A stretch of DNA of 64,000 nucleotides. Source: Aurantiacibacter aquimixticola (lineage in GTDB: Bacteria; Pseudomonadota; Alphaproteobacteria; Sphingomonadales; Sphingomonadaceae). The notes beneath the pieces were generated by a model, which searched no databases, had not been told where the DNA came from, and saw only the letters and a list, made by a program, of their open reading frames with translations. The position numbers and the translations under genes are program-made. Below, piece after piece: positions 41,815 through 51,529 of the stretch. The stretch covers positions 434,001-498,000 of the forward strand of contig NZ_RAHX01000001.1 in NCBI RefSeq assembly GCF_003605475.1, in the 5' to 3' direction. Each line of letters starts with the position of its first letter. The first letter of the stretch is position 1.

Positions 41815-43257
41815 ATGCCGCAACAACAAACTGACCGCACGGCGCGCTATGTCGTCGAAATGCCCGAGCCGGACGATTTCGCCTTTTGGCGCAATCGGGC
41901 GCGGGCGTTGGTGCAGTGCGGCGTCCCGCCGGAGCGGGTGAGCTGGAATGAGCCGGGCGGTAATGCTTCCCTCCTGAGCACGGGCGGGGCGGACCCGCCG
42001 AGACCTGTAAAGGATGCGCCGCAGGTCCGGGTCAGCAAACGCTTTTTCTCGCTCGCCAAGACCGCCATCCATCACAGCGATCCGCAGCGCTTCGCCTTGC
42101 TCTACGATCTGCTCTGGCGCCTGCAGGATAATCCGCGGTTGATGGAGGACAAGGCCGACACACAAGTCCGCAGGCTGGAGGAGCTCGACAAGAACGTCCG
42201 CCGCGATGCGCACAAGATGCACGCCTTCGTGCGCTTTCGCGTGGTGGAGGAAGACGGGCCCGATGGCGAAAAGGCCGAGCACTATGTCGCCTGGTTCGAG
42301 CCCGACCATCACATCGTGCGGCGCGAAGCCGGATTTTTCGTACGCCGTTTCGCCAATATGAACTGGTCCATCCTGACGCCGCGCGGGTCGATCCACTGGG
42401 ACGGCGATACGCTGCGCGAAGGGCCGCCCGCGCAGAAATCCGATGCGCCCAGCGGCGATCCGGCCGAAGATCTCTGGCGCAAATATTATGCATCCATCTT
42501 CAATCCCGCGCGTTTGAAGATCGGGGCGATGCTGAGCGAAATGCCCCGCAAATACTGGAAGAATATGCCCGAGGCGGAGCTCATCCCCGAGCTGATTGCG
42601 GGCGCGCAGAAGCGGGAGTCGGAAATGGTTGCGGCAGGAGAACTGGAATTCGAGGAACGGCCTGAGACGCTCGCCGCCATCGAGACGGCTATTCATGGCT
42701 GCCGCAAATGCCCGATCGGCGATCTCGACAACCAGGCGGTGATGGGCGAGGGGCCGCGCGATGCCGACCTGATGATCGTGGGCGAACAGCCGGGCGATCA
42801 GGAGGATCAGGCCGGTCGTCCCTTCGTCGGTCCGGCCGGACAGGTGCTCGATGCCGGGCTGGAAGCGGCGGGGATTGCGCGCGACGGCGCCTATGTCACC
42901 AACACCGTCAAGCATTTCAAATATGTGCAGCGCGGAAAGCGGCGCATCCACCAGTCGCCCACCGCGAAAGAGATCGACACCTGTCGCTGGTGGCAGGAGG
43001 CCGAGCGCGAGATCGTTAAGCCGAAACTGGTGCTGGCGCTGGGCGCGAGCGCGGCGCGCGGTCTGCTCGGCAAGACAGTGAGCATTTCGAAGGCGCGCGG
43101 CGAGCCGATTCCGCTCGACGACGGAAGCGAGCTGTGGGTCACGGCTCACCCGTCTTATCTGCTACGCCTCGATGGCGAGGCCAAGGCCGAGCAGGAGCGA
43201 TTGTTCGCAGCCGATTTGGCTGCGGTCAGGGAGCGACTGGCGGAACTGGCCGCGTGA
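41815..43257 (+). CDS. udgX: DUF4130-UdgX fusion: uracil-DNA binding/crosslinking glycosylase
   Basis: A 480-residue two-domain protein. The N-terminal part (about 1-260) is the DUF4130/TIGR03915 DNA-metabolism domain (ARLKIGAMLSEMPRKYWKNMP). The C-terminal part is a family 4-like uracil-DNA glycosylase with GEQPGDQEDQAGRPFVGPAG and HPSYLLR. It carries the UdgX insert RGKRRIHQSP, whose His forms a covalent bond with uracil-site DNA in studied UdgX. Iron-sulfur Cys residues include CRKC and TCRWW; a site often Cys in family 4 is VKH here. The extensin-like gene overlaps its stop as GTGA. Confidence 0.9.
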   Translation: MPQQQTDRTARYVVEMPEPDDFAFWRNRARALVQCGVPPERVSWNEPGGNASLLSTGGADPPRPVKDAPQVRVSKRFFSLAKTAIHHSDPQRFALLYDLLWRLQDNPRLMEDKADTQVRRLEELDKNVRRDAHKMHAFVRFRVVEEDGPDGEKAEHYVAWFEPDHHIVRREAGFFVRRFANMNWSILTPRGSIHWDGDTLREGPPAQKSDAPSGDPAEDLWRKYYASIFNPARLKIGAMLSEMPRKYWKNMPEAELIPELIAGAQKRESEMVAAGELEFEERPETLAAIETAIHGCRKCPIGDLDNQAVMGEGPRDADLMIVGEQPGDQEDQAGRPFVGPAGQVLDAGLEAAGIARDGAYVTNTVKHFKYVQRGKRRIHQSPTAKEIDTCRWWQEAEREIVKPKLVLALGASAARGLLGKTVSISKARGEPIPLDDGSELWVTAHPSYLLRLDGEAKAEQERLFAADLAAVRERLAELAA

Positions 43258-43973
43258 AGCGCAAATGGCCGAAGGCCCGGCCCTTCGATACGCGCCTGGC
43301 CTGGTTGCTCGCGCTATTCGCGCTGGCGGTGGCAGGGCGCGCATGGCTTGCCGAGAATCCGCAGCACAATCCATGGGCTCCGCTCGACCTGCGCGAACCG
43401 CGTGGCTGGGCGACGGGCGCGAAGCTGGCGAGCCTGCGTGGCGATCCGCAGGAATGCCAGGCCGTGCTGGAGCGCAGCGAAGTGGGTTTCACCGCGCTAC
43501 CCGCCACGGGAGAGGGTGAATGCCGCCGCGAGGATCGGCTGATCCCCGCGGACCTCTCGCTCGCTCCCGCCGATCCGCAAATGACGTGCAGCGTGGCAGC
43601 CGGGCTCGCCATCTGGCTCGATCAGGATGTGCAGCCTTTGGCGCGTGAATTGCTCGGTTCTCCAGTCGCGCGCATCGACCAGATCGGCACCTATAGCTGC
43701 AGGCGCATGTATGGCTCCGATAGTGGCAGGTGGAGCGAACATGCCACGGGCAATGCAATCGATATCGCGGGGTTCGTGCTGGAGGACGGCAGCCGGATCA
43801 GCCTGCTCGGCGACTGGGGCGGAGACGATGCCAAGGCGCAATTCCTGCGCGGTGTGCGCGATGCGGCGTGCGATAGCTTCGGCACTGTCCTTTCACCAGA
43901 CTACAACGCCGCCCATGCCGATCATTTCCATTTCGACCAAGGCCGCGGCGTCATCGGCGGAGCCTGCCGTTAG
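43254..43973 (+). CDS. Extensin-like family protein (LAS-type metallopeptidase fold)
   Basis: A 239-residue protein with one N-terminal membrane segment (LAWLLALFALAVAGRAWLA) and an extensin-like C-terminal domain. Visible motifs are GSYSCRRMYG-type (TYSCRRMYGSDSGRWSEH), EHATGNAIDIAGF and the metal-type HADHFHFD near the end. The HxxGxAxD and HxH arrangement resembles D,D-carboxypeptidases of the VanY/LAS fold, so a peptidoglycan role is plausible. The start is GTG at 43254, overlapping the udgX stop. Convergent 4-nt overlap with phoB. Confidence 0.82.
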   Translation: MKRKWPKARPFDTRLAWLLALFALAVAGRAWLAENPQHNPWAPLDLREPRGWATGAKLASLRGDPQECQAVLERSEVGFTALPATGEGECRREDRLIPADLSLAPADPQMTCSVAAGLAIWLDQDVQPLARELLGSPVARIDQIGTYSCRRMYGSDSGRWSEHATGNAIDIAGFVLEDGSRISLLGDWGGDDAKAQFLRGVRDAACDSFGTVLSPDYNAAHADHFHFDQGRGVIGGACR

Positions 43974-44659
43974 ACCGGCTCCAGCGCGTAACCTGCGGAT
44001 CGCACGGTGCGGATCGGGTCGCGCACATTCTCTAACGCTATGGCCTTTCGCAGGCGGCGGATATGCACGTCGACCGTCCGCTCCTCGATCTCGCTACCCG
44101 TGCCCCAGACCGCATCGAGCAATTGTCCACGCGAAAATACGCGCCGGGGATGTTCCATGAAGAATTTGACGAGGCGATACTCGGTAGGGCCGACCTGCAT
44201 TTCCTTGCCGCGCCGCTCCAGGCGGTGCGCCACGGGATCAAGCTTCATATCGCCGACTTCGATGGTCTCGCCGGCAAGGGCAGGGCGCACGCGGCGCAGA
44301 ACGGCGGAAACGCGGGCAAGCAGTTCGCGCGGCGAGAAGGGCTTGGTGACATAGTCGTCCGCGCCGGTTTCAAGCCCGCGTACCCGGTCGTCCTCGGCCT
44401 CGCGCGCGGTGAGCATGATGATCGGCACATGCGCGGTCGATTTTTCGCGGCGAAGGCGGCGGCACACCTCGATGCCGCTCACGCCTTCGATCATCCAGTC
44501 GAGAATGACGAGATCGGGCGCGTCTTCCTGCGCCATCACCATCGCCTCTTCCCCGTCAGCGGTGATCCTCACATCGTATCCTTCGCTCTCGAAACGATAT
44601 TCGAGAAGCTCGGCAAGTGCGGAATCGTCCTCGACGAGGAGCAGCTTGGGTGCGGACAT
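43970..44659 (-). CDS. phoB: Phosphate regulon response regulator PhoB
   Basis: A 229-residue OmpR-family response regulator. The receiver domain has the acidic pair LVEDDSALAE, phosphoacceptor Asp in LVILDWMIEGVSG, and Lys in YVTKPFSP. The C-terminal winged-helix DNA-binding domain is MQVGPTEYRLVKFFMEHPRRVFSR... VDVHIRRLRKAI. The ATG at 44659 (MSAPKLLLVED) is preferred over 44722, since a Pho box lies between them. It is the last gene of the pho cluster with its own upstream Pho box. Confidence 0.95.
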   Translation of the reverse strand: MSAPKLLLVEDDSALAELLEYRFESEGYDVRITADGEEAMVMAQEDAPDLVILDWMIEGVSGIEVCRRLRREKSTAHVPIIMLTAREAEDDRVRGLETGADDYVTKPFSPRELLARVSAVLRRVRPALAGETIEVGDMKLDPVAHRLERRGKEMQVGPTEYRLVKFFMEHPRRVFSRGQLLDAVWGTGSEIEERTVDVHIRRLRKAIALENVRDPIRTVRSAGYALEPV

Positions 44660-44693
44660 GCCTATCGATCCTGTCTGGTTTCGCAGGCAGGAT

Positions 44694-44711
44694 ATGACAT
44701 TTTCATGGCAG
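44694..44711 (-). promoter_or_regulatory. Pho box before phoB
   Basis: On the minus strand it reads CTGCCAT-GAAA-ATGTCAT, a near match to the tandem CTGTCAT repeats with an A-rich 4-base spacer (period 11). It lies 35 nt upstream of the phoB start, so PhoB likely controls its own gene. Confidence 0.75.
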
Positions 44712-44742
44712 TTTTGTTGCAAGCCCCGCCACCCCGATCACC

Positions 44743-45408
44743 TCAGCGTTCGATATCGTCAGGATAGCTTCCGGTCGCGGAATAGTGAACCATCTCCGCA
44801 ACATTGGTCGCATGATCGCCGATCCGCTCGATATTTCGAGCAACGAAGAGCAGCTGCGCCGCGCTCGAAATCGTCTTAGGGTTCTCGACCATGTGACTGA
44901 CGACATTACGGAAAATGCTGTCGTAGAACGCGTCGACCTTTTCGTCCCGCTCGATGACTTCGCGCGCCAGCACGGGGTCGCGTGCGGCATAGGCCGTGAG
45001 CACGTCATGCACCATTTCGGCGGCCACTTCGCCCATTGCGGGAAGCAGCGTCAGCGGCTCGAATGTCGAGCGGCCCTCGATCTTGCCGATGCGCTTGGCG
45101 ATGTTCTTCGCGTAATCGCCAATCCGCTCGACCACGCCCGAAATTTTCAGCGCGGCGACGATTTCACGAAGATCGTCCGCCATCGGTGCACGCAAGGCGA
45201 GGATGCGGACGGCCATCGCGTCCACTTCCGCCTCGAGCGCATCGAGACGACCGTCGCGCTCCACCACGGCCTTGCCAAGTTCCTCGTCGCCCGAGACGAG
45301 GGCGGACAGGGCCTCACTGATGGCAAGTTCCGCCAGACCGCCCATCTCCGCGATCAGGCCGCGAAGCCGGGTGATGTCCTCGTCAAAGGCTTTGACCGTG
45401 TGTTCCAA
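44743..45408 (-). CDS. phoU: Phosphate signalling complex protein PhoU
   Basis: A 221-residue all-helical protein with two related three-helix halves (repeating IGDYAKNIAKRI and IERIGDHATNVAEM) typical of PhoU, which keeps PhoR from activating PhoB when phosphate is high. EHTVKAFDEDITRLRGLIAEMGGLAE is the usual start. It follows pstB by 2 nt and precedes phoB by 83 nt. Confidence 0.96.
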   Translation of the reverse strand: MEHTVKAFDEDITRLRGLIAEMGGLAELAISEALSALVSGDEELGKAVVERDGRLDALEAEVDAMAVRILALRAPMADDLREIVAALKISGVVERIGDYAKNIAKRIGKIEGRSTFEPLTLLPAMGEVAAEMVHDVLTAYAARDPVLAREVIERDEKVDAFYDSIFRNVVSHMVENPKTISSAAQLLFVARNIERIGDHATNVAEMVHYSATGSYPDDIER

Positions 45409-45410
45409 GC

Positions 45411-46247
45411 TTATCCATACCTTCCGGTGATATAGTCCTGCGTGCGCTGCTGCTGCGGATTAGTGAATATGTCCGACGTATGTCCATACTCGACCAGGTG
45501 GCCGAGGTGGAAAAACGCGGTCCGCTGGCTCACGCGCGCGGCCTGCTGCATCGAGTGCGTCACGATGACTATAGCATATCGTCCCCGCAGATCGTCGATC
45601 AGTTCCTCGATCTTGGCGGTGGCGATGGGGTCCAGTGCGGAGCAGGGCTCGTCCATCAGGATAACTTCGGGATCCACCGCAATCGCGCGCGCGATGCACA
45701 GGCGCTGCTGCTGGCCGCCCGACAGTGCTGTGCCCGAATCCTGCAGCCGGTCCTTCACCTCGTCCCAGAGGCCCGCTCGGCGCAAACTCTTCTCGACGAT
45801 GGTGTCGAGTTCCGCCTTGCCTTCGGCCAGGCCATGGATCTTCGGGCCGTAGGCGATATTCTCGTAAATCGATTTGGGGAATGGATTGGGCTTCTGGAAA
45901 ACCATCCCGACGCGGGCGCGCAATTGCACCACGTCCATGCCGCTGGCGTAAATGTCTTCGCCATCCAATTCGATCGTGCCGGTCACGCTGGCCGAGGGGA
46001 TCGTGTCGTTCATGCGGTTGAGCGCGCGCAGGAAGGTCGATTTGCCGCAGCCCGACGGGCCGATGAACGCAGTGACGTGTTCTGTGAACACATCGACGGA
46101 AACCTCGTCGATTGCCTTCTTCTTGCCGTAGAAGACGGAGACGTCGCGCGCCTGCATCTTCACCTCGGACGTGGACTCGTCGACCACGTCTTCCGGCCGA
46201 TCCTGAATCGCTTCGGCGAGCGAGGGGGGCTGGACAGTTTCGTTCAT
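45411..46247 (-). CDS. pstB: Phosphate ABC transporter ATP-binding protein PstB
   Basis: The ATPase of the high-affinity phosphate importer (278 aa from the chosen start). Walker [22 protein letters not shown], signature [18 protein letters not shown], Walker [14 protein letters not shown] and the His loop IVTHSMQQA are intact. The ATG at 46247 shares a base with the pstA stop (TGATG) and has GAGAAG eight bases before it; an ATG at 46253 is too near this site. Confidence 0.97.
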   Translation of the reverse strand: MNETVQPPSLAEAIQDRPEDVVDESTSEVKMQARDVSVFYGKKKAIDEVSVDVFTEHVTAFIGPSGCGKSTFLRALNRMNDTIPSASVTGTIELDGEDIYASGMDVVQLRARVGMVFQKPNPFPKSIYENIAYGPKIHGLAEGKAELDTIVEKSLRRAGLWDEVKDRLQDSGTALSGGQQQRLCIARAIAVDPEVILMDEPCSALDPIATAKIEELIDDLRGRYAIVIVTHSMQQAARVSQRTAFFHLGHLVEYGHTSDIFTNPQQQRTQDYITGRYG

Positions 46248-47524
46248 CACCATTTCTTCTCGAAGCGGTTGCGAAGATAAATGGCGAGGCCATTCATCAG
46301 CAGGAGGAATACCAATAGCACGATAATCGCCGCACTGGTGCGCTCAACGAAGCCACGGTCGATTTCATCGGACCACAGGAAGATCTGCATCGGCAGTACC
46401 GTGGCGTTGTCGGTGAACCCGCTAGGCGGTGAGGAGACGAAAGCCCGCATGCCGATCAGCAGCAGCGGGGCTGTTTCGCCCAGCGCGCGCGCCATGCCGA
46501 TGATGGTGCCGGTCAGGATGCCGGGCAGGGCGAGTGGCAGGACGTGGTGGAACACCACCTGCACCGGCGAAGCGCCTACGGCGAGCGCGCCGTCCCGAAT
46601 GCTCGGCGGCACCGCCTTGATCGCGTTGCGTCCGGAGATCACGATTACCGGCATGGTCATCAGCGCCAGCGTCATGCCGCCGATTAGCGGAGCGGAGCGA
46701 TAGCTCGGGAAAATGGCCAGGAACACGGCGAGGCCGAGCAGGCCGAAAATGATCGAAGGGACGGCCGCCAGATTGTTGATCGATACCTCGATAAGGTCGG
46801 TCCACCGATTCTTCGGTGCATATTCCTCGAGATAAAGTGCAGCCAGTACGCCGATCGGAAAGGCGAGCAGCAGCGTGACGATCATCGTCAGGATCGACCC
46901 CTTGAGCGCCCCCCAGATGCCGACCAGCTGCGGATCGGTGGCGTCGGCCCGGCTCAGGAATCCGAAGTCGAATTTTTCTTCCAGAACGCCGCGCTCGGAC
47001 AGTTCCTGCGCTAGCGGCTGCAACGCCGTCTGGCCATCTCCAGAATAGGCGCTAGCAAGATCTTCGTCGGTCGGCAGCCAGAACGTCGTTTCCTGACGCA
47101 GCAGCCCGGGGTTGGCTGCGACTTCCTGCGCGACGATGCGCCAGGCTTCCGCGTTGAGATGCTCGGCTGCGTCCGCGCCCAGCGCTTCGTCGGCAGAGAA
47201 CTGCACCACTTCGACCAATCCCTGTCCCTGAAGGGCGCGCGCGATTTCGGTCTCTTCCTCCAGCGTCGGGCTGACGCTGAGGCCCATTTGCGGGAAATCG
47301 ATCGGCACCTGCATTTCCGCCCGCTGAAAACCGCCGAGGCCGTTCAGCGTCATGGTGGCGAGCAGGAAGATCAGAACGCTGATGGAGAAGATAATGGCCG
47401 ACAGGCCCAGCGCCTTGAACCGGCGCTCCGCGGCGTAGCGCTTCTTCAACCGCGCTTCGAACGCTGCGGTGCGCGTCGGCGCACTGGCGGGCGGCGTGGC
47501 ATCGATGGTGGCTGCGTCACTCAT
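46247..47524 (-). CDS. pstA: Phosphate ABC transporter permease PstA
   Basis: A 425-residue permease of the phosphate importer. About six membrane segments in the C-terminal two-thirds carry the permease motif ([27 protein letters not shown] loop). The long N-terminal part has one membrane segment (about 46-66) and a periplasmic domain of about 140 residues, the DUF3333 type often found in alphaproteobacterial PstA. The ATG overlaps the pstC stop by 8 nt. Confidence 0.95.
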   Translation of the reverse strand: MSDAATIDATPPASAPTRTAAFEARLKKRYAAERRFKALGLSAIIFSISVLIFLLATMTLNGLGGFQRAEMQVPIDFPQMGLSVSPTLEEETEIARALQGQGLVEVVQFSADEALGADAAEHLNAEAWRIVAQEVAANPGLLRQETTFWLPTDEDLASAYSGDGQTALQPLAQELSERGVLEEKFDFGFLSRADATDPQLVGIWGALKGSILTMIVTLLLAFPIGVLAALYLEEYAPKNRWTDLIEVSINNLAAVPSIIFGLLGLAVFLAIFPSYRSAPLIGGMTLALMTMPVIVISGRNAIKAVPPSIRDGALAVGASPVQVVFHHVLPLALPGILTGTIIGMARALGETAPLLLIGMRAFVSSPPSGFTDNATVLPMQIFLWSDEIDRGFVERTSAAIIVLLVFLLLMNGLAIYLRNRFEKKW

Positions 47525-48902
47525 AAGCTTCGCGGAACCTCTTCACGACGCGCAGGGCGATGAAATTCAGGGCAAGCGTGACCAGAAACAGGACGAAGCC
47601 GAGCGCGAAGGCGGCGAGCGTCGCCGGGTGATCGAAACTGCCTTCGCCCGTAAGCAAGGCAACGATCTGCACCGTCACCGTCGTCATGGATTCGAGCGGA
47701 TTTGCGCTGAGATTGGCGGCCGTCGAGGCCGCCATCACCACGATCATGGTTTCCCCGATCGCTCGGCTGATCGCCAGCATCACACCGCCGACGATGCCGG
47801 GCAGGGCGGCGGGCACCAGCACGCGCCTGATCGTTTCGTTGGTGGTCGCGCCCATCGCCAGCGAGCCGTCACGCATGGCTTGCGGCACGGCGGCGATGGA
47901 ATCGTCAGCCATGGAGGATACGAAGGGGATGATCATAACGCCCATGACGAGGCCTGCCGCCAGCGCGCTTTCCGAAGACGGATTGGTCGCGCCCAATGTG
48001 ATGGCGAAGTCTCGGATGGCAGGAGCGATGGTGAGCGCGGCGAAGTAACCGTAAACCACGGTCGGCACACCCGCGAGAATCTCCAGCGCGGGTTTCACCC
48101 ACTGCCGGACCTTCGGGTTGGCATATTGCGTGAGGTAGATCGCGCTCATCATGCCAAGCGGGATGGCGACGATCATGGCGATGATGGCGCCGATGAAGAG
48201 CGTTCCCCAGAAGAGCGGTATCGCGCCGTAGCGGTCTCCGTCCGGATTGGCGGCATTGCTCATCGGGTCCGGATTCCACTGTAGCCCGAACAGGAAATCA
48301 AGCGGGGAGACCATGCCGAAAAAGCGGATCGTCTCGAATACCAGCGTGACGAAGATGCCGAGCGTCGTCAGGATGGCCACCAGCGATGCCAGCAGCAGCG
48401 CGATGAGCACCAGCCGCTCGACCCGCGTGCGGGCGGTGAAATCCGGTTTCAGGCGGAGAAATGCATAGGCCGCGCCGGCCCCGGCAATGACCAGACCGAT
48501 TACGATCCCGATAAGGTTGTAGCGCGAGATCGCTTCGCGGAAAGGCTCCGCCAGTGCGCGCGATTCCTCGTTCAGAACCCGCTGTGCGTCACCGGTGGCA
48601 AGCGCGTAAGCCTCGTTGAGAATGGTGCCGCGCCGCAGGCCGAATTCGGGAAGCGATTGCGCCTCCGGACTGGCCAGGACGTGGGCTACGATCAGCTGGC
48701 TGCAGACATAGTCCCACGCCAGAAAGAATAGCAGCATCGGCACCGCGATCCACAGCGCGGCATACCAGGCGTGGTAAGTGGGAAGCGAAGCGAGCCGCCC
48801 TTGCGGAGCGGCTCGCTTGAAGGTCCAGGCCCGTGCGCGTGCCACCAGCCAACCGGCAAGCCCGAGCCCAAGGGCCAGGAGGAGCGGTATGACTGGTGAC
48901 AT
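47517..48902 (-). CDS. pstC: Phosphate ABC transporter permease PstC
   Basis: The second permease (461 aa), likewise extended at its N-terminus with extra membrane segments and a loop. It has a permease core with AMGATTNETIRRVLVPAALPGIVGGVMLAISRAIGETM. Alphaproteobacterial PstC proteins share this length. It begins 18 nt after the pstS stop and overlaps pstA. Confidence 0.95.
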   Translation of the reverse strand: MSPVIPLLLALGLGLAGWLVARARAWTFKRAAPQGRLASLPTYHAWYAALWIAVPMLLFFLAWDYVCSQLIVAHVLASPEAQSLPEFGLRRGTILNEAYALATGDAQRVLNEESRALAEPFREAISRYNLIGIVIGLVIAGAGAAYAFLRLKPDFTARTRVERLVLIALLLASLVAILTTLGIFVTLVFETIRFFGMVSPLDFLFGLQWNPDPMSNAANPDGDRYGAIPLFWGTLFIGAIIAMIVAIPLGMMSAIYLTQYANPKVRQWVKPALEILAGVPTVVYGYFAALTIAPAIRDFAITLGATNPSSESALAAGLVMGVMIIPFVSSMADDSIAAVPQAMRDGSLAMGATTNETIRRVLVPAALPGIVGGVMLAISRAIGETMIVVMAASTAANLSANPLESMTTVTVQIVALLTGEGSFDHPATLAAFALGFVLFLVTLALNFIALRVVKRFREAYE

Positions 48903-48920
48903 TGCGCGGAAACGAAGTCC

Positions 48921-49970
48921 CTACTGGAGTTGTTCGGCCGTGAGATTCGGCAGTTCGGTCGTGGCCGAAGTCATGGCCTCCATAACCTCGCCGCGATTTG
49001 TCACAAGGCCGATCTGCGACAGCGAGCCGCCTTCTCCCCAGTTCGCGACCCATGTGGCCAGGAATTCCTCGAGCCCGGGGATGATGCCGATATGCGCCTT
49101 CTTCACGTAGACATAGAGCGGACGCGCACCGGGATATTCGAAGCTGGCGATGTTGTCGTAGGTCGGCTCGACACCGTTGATGGTAAGACCCTGCACCTGG
49201 TCGGAATTCTCGTCCAGGTACGAGTAGCCGAACACGCCGACCGTATTCGGATTGCCGGCGATCTTCTGGACGATGAGATTGTCCTGCTCGCCCTGATCGA
49301 CGAACTTTCCGTCGCTGCGGATTTCGGTGCAGGTGCGCTCGAACGCGTCCTCATCGGCCTCTTCGGTCGCAGCGAATTCTTCGTTGGATTCGCAACCGGC
49401 GAGCATGATCAGCTCGTTGAACGCATCACGCGTGCCCGACGTGGTCGGCGGTCCGTAAACGAGGATCGGCTCGTTCGGCAGCGAAGGATCGACATCGCTC
49501 CAGTTCTGCGCCGTCTGCTCTTCGCCATAGGGATTGGCGGCGAGCGCGCGGTAGATGATCTCCGGCGTCAGATCCATGTCGATGCCGCCCTGTGCGGAGG
49601 CGATGGCGATACCGTCCATGCCGACCTGAATTTCGGCAATCTCTTCCACGCCGTTTTCCTGACAGGTGGCGAATTCGCTGGCCTTCATGCGGCGCGAGGC
49701 ATTGACGAAGTCGGGCGTGCTCGGGCCGACGCCGGCGCAGAACAGCGCGATGCCGCCGCCGCTGCCGGTCGATTCGATGCTGGGCGCGGGCAGGTCCGGA
49801 TTCTCGCGCGAGAAGATTTCCGAAACGCGGCGCGCGAACGGAAACACGGTGGAGGAGCCGACGGCGTGGATCGAATCGCGGCTGTCGCCGCCACCGACCT
49901 TGTTATCACCGCAACCGGAGGTGAGAGCGGTCGCGGCCAGCGCGACGGCGGCAAGGGTAATCTTCTTCAT
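48921..49970 (-). CDS. pstS: Phosphate-binding lipoprotein PstS
   Basis: A 349-residue substrate-binding protein of the Pst importer. A lipoprotein signal ends in LTSGC (Cys20). Phosphate-binding motifs are visible: AVGSSTVFPFARRVSE, ESTGSGGGIALFCAG and TTSGTRDAFNELI. A conserved GNPNTVGVFGYSYL is typical. A Cys-containing insertion (AGCESNEEFAATEEADEDAFERTC) is present. First gene of pstSCAB-phoU. Confidence 0.95.
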   Translation of the reverse strand: MKKITLAAVALAATALTSGCGDNKVGGGDSRDSIHAVGSSTVFPFARRVSEIFSRENPDLPAPSIESTGSGGGIALFCAGVGPSTPDFVNASRRMKASEFATCQENGVEEIAEIQVGMDGIAIASAQGGIDMDLTPEIIYRALAANPYGEEQTAQNWSDVDPSLPNEPILVYGPPTTSGTRDAFNELIMLAGCESNEEFAATEEADEDAFERTCTEIRSDGKFVDQGEQDNLIVQKIAGNPNTVGVFGYSYLDENSDQVQGLTINGVEPTYDNIASFEYPGARPLYVYVKKAHIGIIPGLEEFLATWVANWGEGGSLSQIGLVTNRGEVMEAMTSATTELPNLTAEQLQ

Positions 49971-50025
49971 TTCACATAGCCCCTTAGGTCCAAGAGTTGA
50001 GCTAGCGGCCCCCTATTACCGTCAT

Positions 50026-50043
50026 GCGACAGATTTGCGTCAC
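50026..50043 (-). promoter_or_regulatory. Degenerate Pho box before pstS
   Basis: On the minus strand GTGACGC-AAAT-CTGTCGC: the second half and the A-rich spacer match the Pho-box pattern, the first half only partly. It is 56 nt upstream of pstS. Confidence 0.5.
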
Positions 50044-50079
50044 ATGGCGGTCTTATTTATCAACAAGGGGCCGGTCTTA

Positions 50080-51435
50080 TCAGAAATCGAATTCGGCGCG
50101 CAGGCCTACGACATCGGCGCTGTAATCGGTCTCGCCGGAAGGCAGGGCGTCCGGCGCGTCGTCATATTCCAGGCGGCCGTAATTGATCTGGAAACGCGTG
50201 TAGTCCGTGCTCGTCCAGATGAGCGATGCGAGATAGCCATTCTGCGTGCCGCCGACGATCGGACCATCGATAAGATCAAGATAATCGTAGCGGACATTGA
50301 GCTGGATCGCGCCGATGCCGCCTTCGCCCACCGGATTGGCGGGGCGTGTGCGATTGAAGCGACCGCCGCTGTAACCGCGACTGTCGCCCGGAGTGAGGAA
50401 CACGCCTGCCTCGACGTATCCGCCGAAGAAGGTCGCGTCATCGAAGCCGTCACCGCGGCCGACCTCCTGGCGGTAGCCTTCGGCGGCGAAGTGCAGGGGC
50501 CCGCGAATGGCGGCAAGTTCGATGCCGGCACCGAGTTCGCTTTCGGCGTCGAAGCTGCCGGTGTTGACCAGCCGTTCCGATGTGAAGTGGACCAGCGGAC
50601 GCTGGCGATAACGGACGCTCTCGTCCTCTCCTATATCGGCGAAGTGGAGGGAGCCGCCGAAGTGCAATTGGGTATCGCCGACTTCAGGGTAATAGACCGC
50701 ACGGCCGTCGACGCTCACGCGGTCGCTGCCGGGAAGATCGCCGAGATTGTCGTGGAAAACGCCGCCCTGCAGTAGCACGGCGTCTCCGCCATATTCGACG
50801 GCAACACCGAGGCGACGGCTGAAGCCGAAGGCATCGGTGAACGCGGCGCGCTCGATGAAGGAGGTGAAGCGGCTGCTGGTCAATTCTTCCATCGACTGGA
50901 AATTGTTGAACTGGCCGACGGTGATGTCGATGTCGCCCGCGCCATATTCGATCAGCGCGTCGGTGATGTCGACTTCATTCCCAGCGAAATCCACCTCCAT
51001 TTTGTAGGAGAAGCCGCCAGGAATATCGCCCTGCACGCCGAGCCGGGCGCGGCGGGCCTCGGCGCCGAAGCCATCATCCAAGCCCAAGCCATCGGGCAGG
51101 GCGGTCAAGCCGGCATCGAGCATCAGGCGACCGAACGGCTTGAAGCTGAAGCCGTCTTCGCTTTCGACTTCGGGCGCGGCGCCCATGCTGACCTGTGTCG
51201 GCGCTTCGGCCGTCACGGCAGGGAAACTCTGGGCGGTCTGCGAGGCGGGAACGGCGCCGACCGTTTCGCTCTCCATTTCGTCCAGCCTGTCCGTGACCTC
51301 GGCAAGCTGCGCGGTGAGCTGAGCCACGTGCGCGCGTAGGGCGGCGACTTCCGTATCCTGCGAATCGCTCTGCGCGTGAGCGGGAGCTGCGGCAAAAGCG
51401 AGCGCCGCAAGCGGCAATCCATAGATATTACGCAT
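50080..51435 (-). CDS. Phosphate-selective porin (OprP/OprO family)
   Basis: A 451-residue outer-membrane porin. A signal peptide ends near AHAQ (residue 22), followed by a coiled-coil periplasmic trimerisation part (VAALRAHVAQLTAQLAEVTDRLDEMES), a short linker, and the 16-strand barrel ending in EFDF with a terminal Phe. The barrel start FKPFGRLMLDAGLT and FAGNEVDITDALIEYG fit the OprP/OprO family. It has its own Pho-box-like site and is between phoR and pstS, so it should bring phosphate through the outer membrane. Confidence 0.92.
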   Translation of the reverse strand: MRNIYGLPLAALAFAAAPAHAQSDSQDTEVAALRAHVAQLTAQLAEVTDRLDEMESETVGAVPASQTAQSFPAVTAEAPTQVSMGAAPEVESEDGFSFKPFGRLMLDAGLTALPDGLGLDDGFGAEARRARLGVQGDIPGGFSYKMEVDFAGNEVDITDALIEYGAGDIDITVGQFNNFQSMEELTSSRFTSFIERAAFTDAFGFSRRLGVAVEYGGDAVLLQGGVFHDNLGDLPGSDRVSVDGRAVYYPEVGDTQLHFGGSLHFADIGEDESVRYRQRPLVHFTSERLVNTGSFDAESELGAGIELAAIRGPLHFAAEGYRQEVGRGDGFDDATFFGGYVEAGVFLTPGDSRGYSGGRFNRTRPANPVGEGGIGAIQLNVRYDYLDLIDGPIVGGTQNGYLASLIWTSTDYTRFQINYGRLEYDDAPDALPSGETDYSADVVGLRAEFDF

Positions 51436-51486
51436 GAAAGACCCCGGTCTGTCCGATTTGTGACCGCGGCCTCTAGATTTGTGACA

Positions 51487-51504
51487 TTACACTTATGTGA
51501 CAGG
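51487..51504 (-). promoter_or_regulatory. Pho box before the phosphate porin
   Basis: On the minus strand CTGTCAC-ATAA-GTGTAAT, with more GTCACA half sites nearby (around 51471 and 51483). It lies 52 nt upstream of the porin start. Confidence 0.6.
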
Positions 51505-51529
51505 CCGGAAGAAGGCTGTGGACAAGCGA

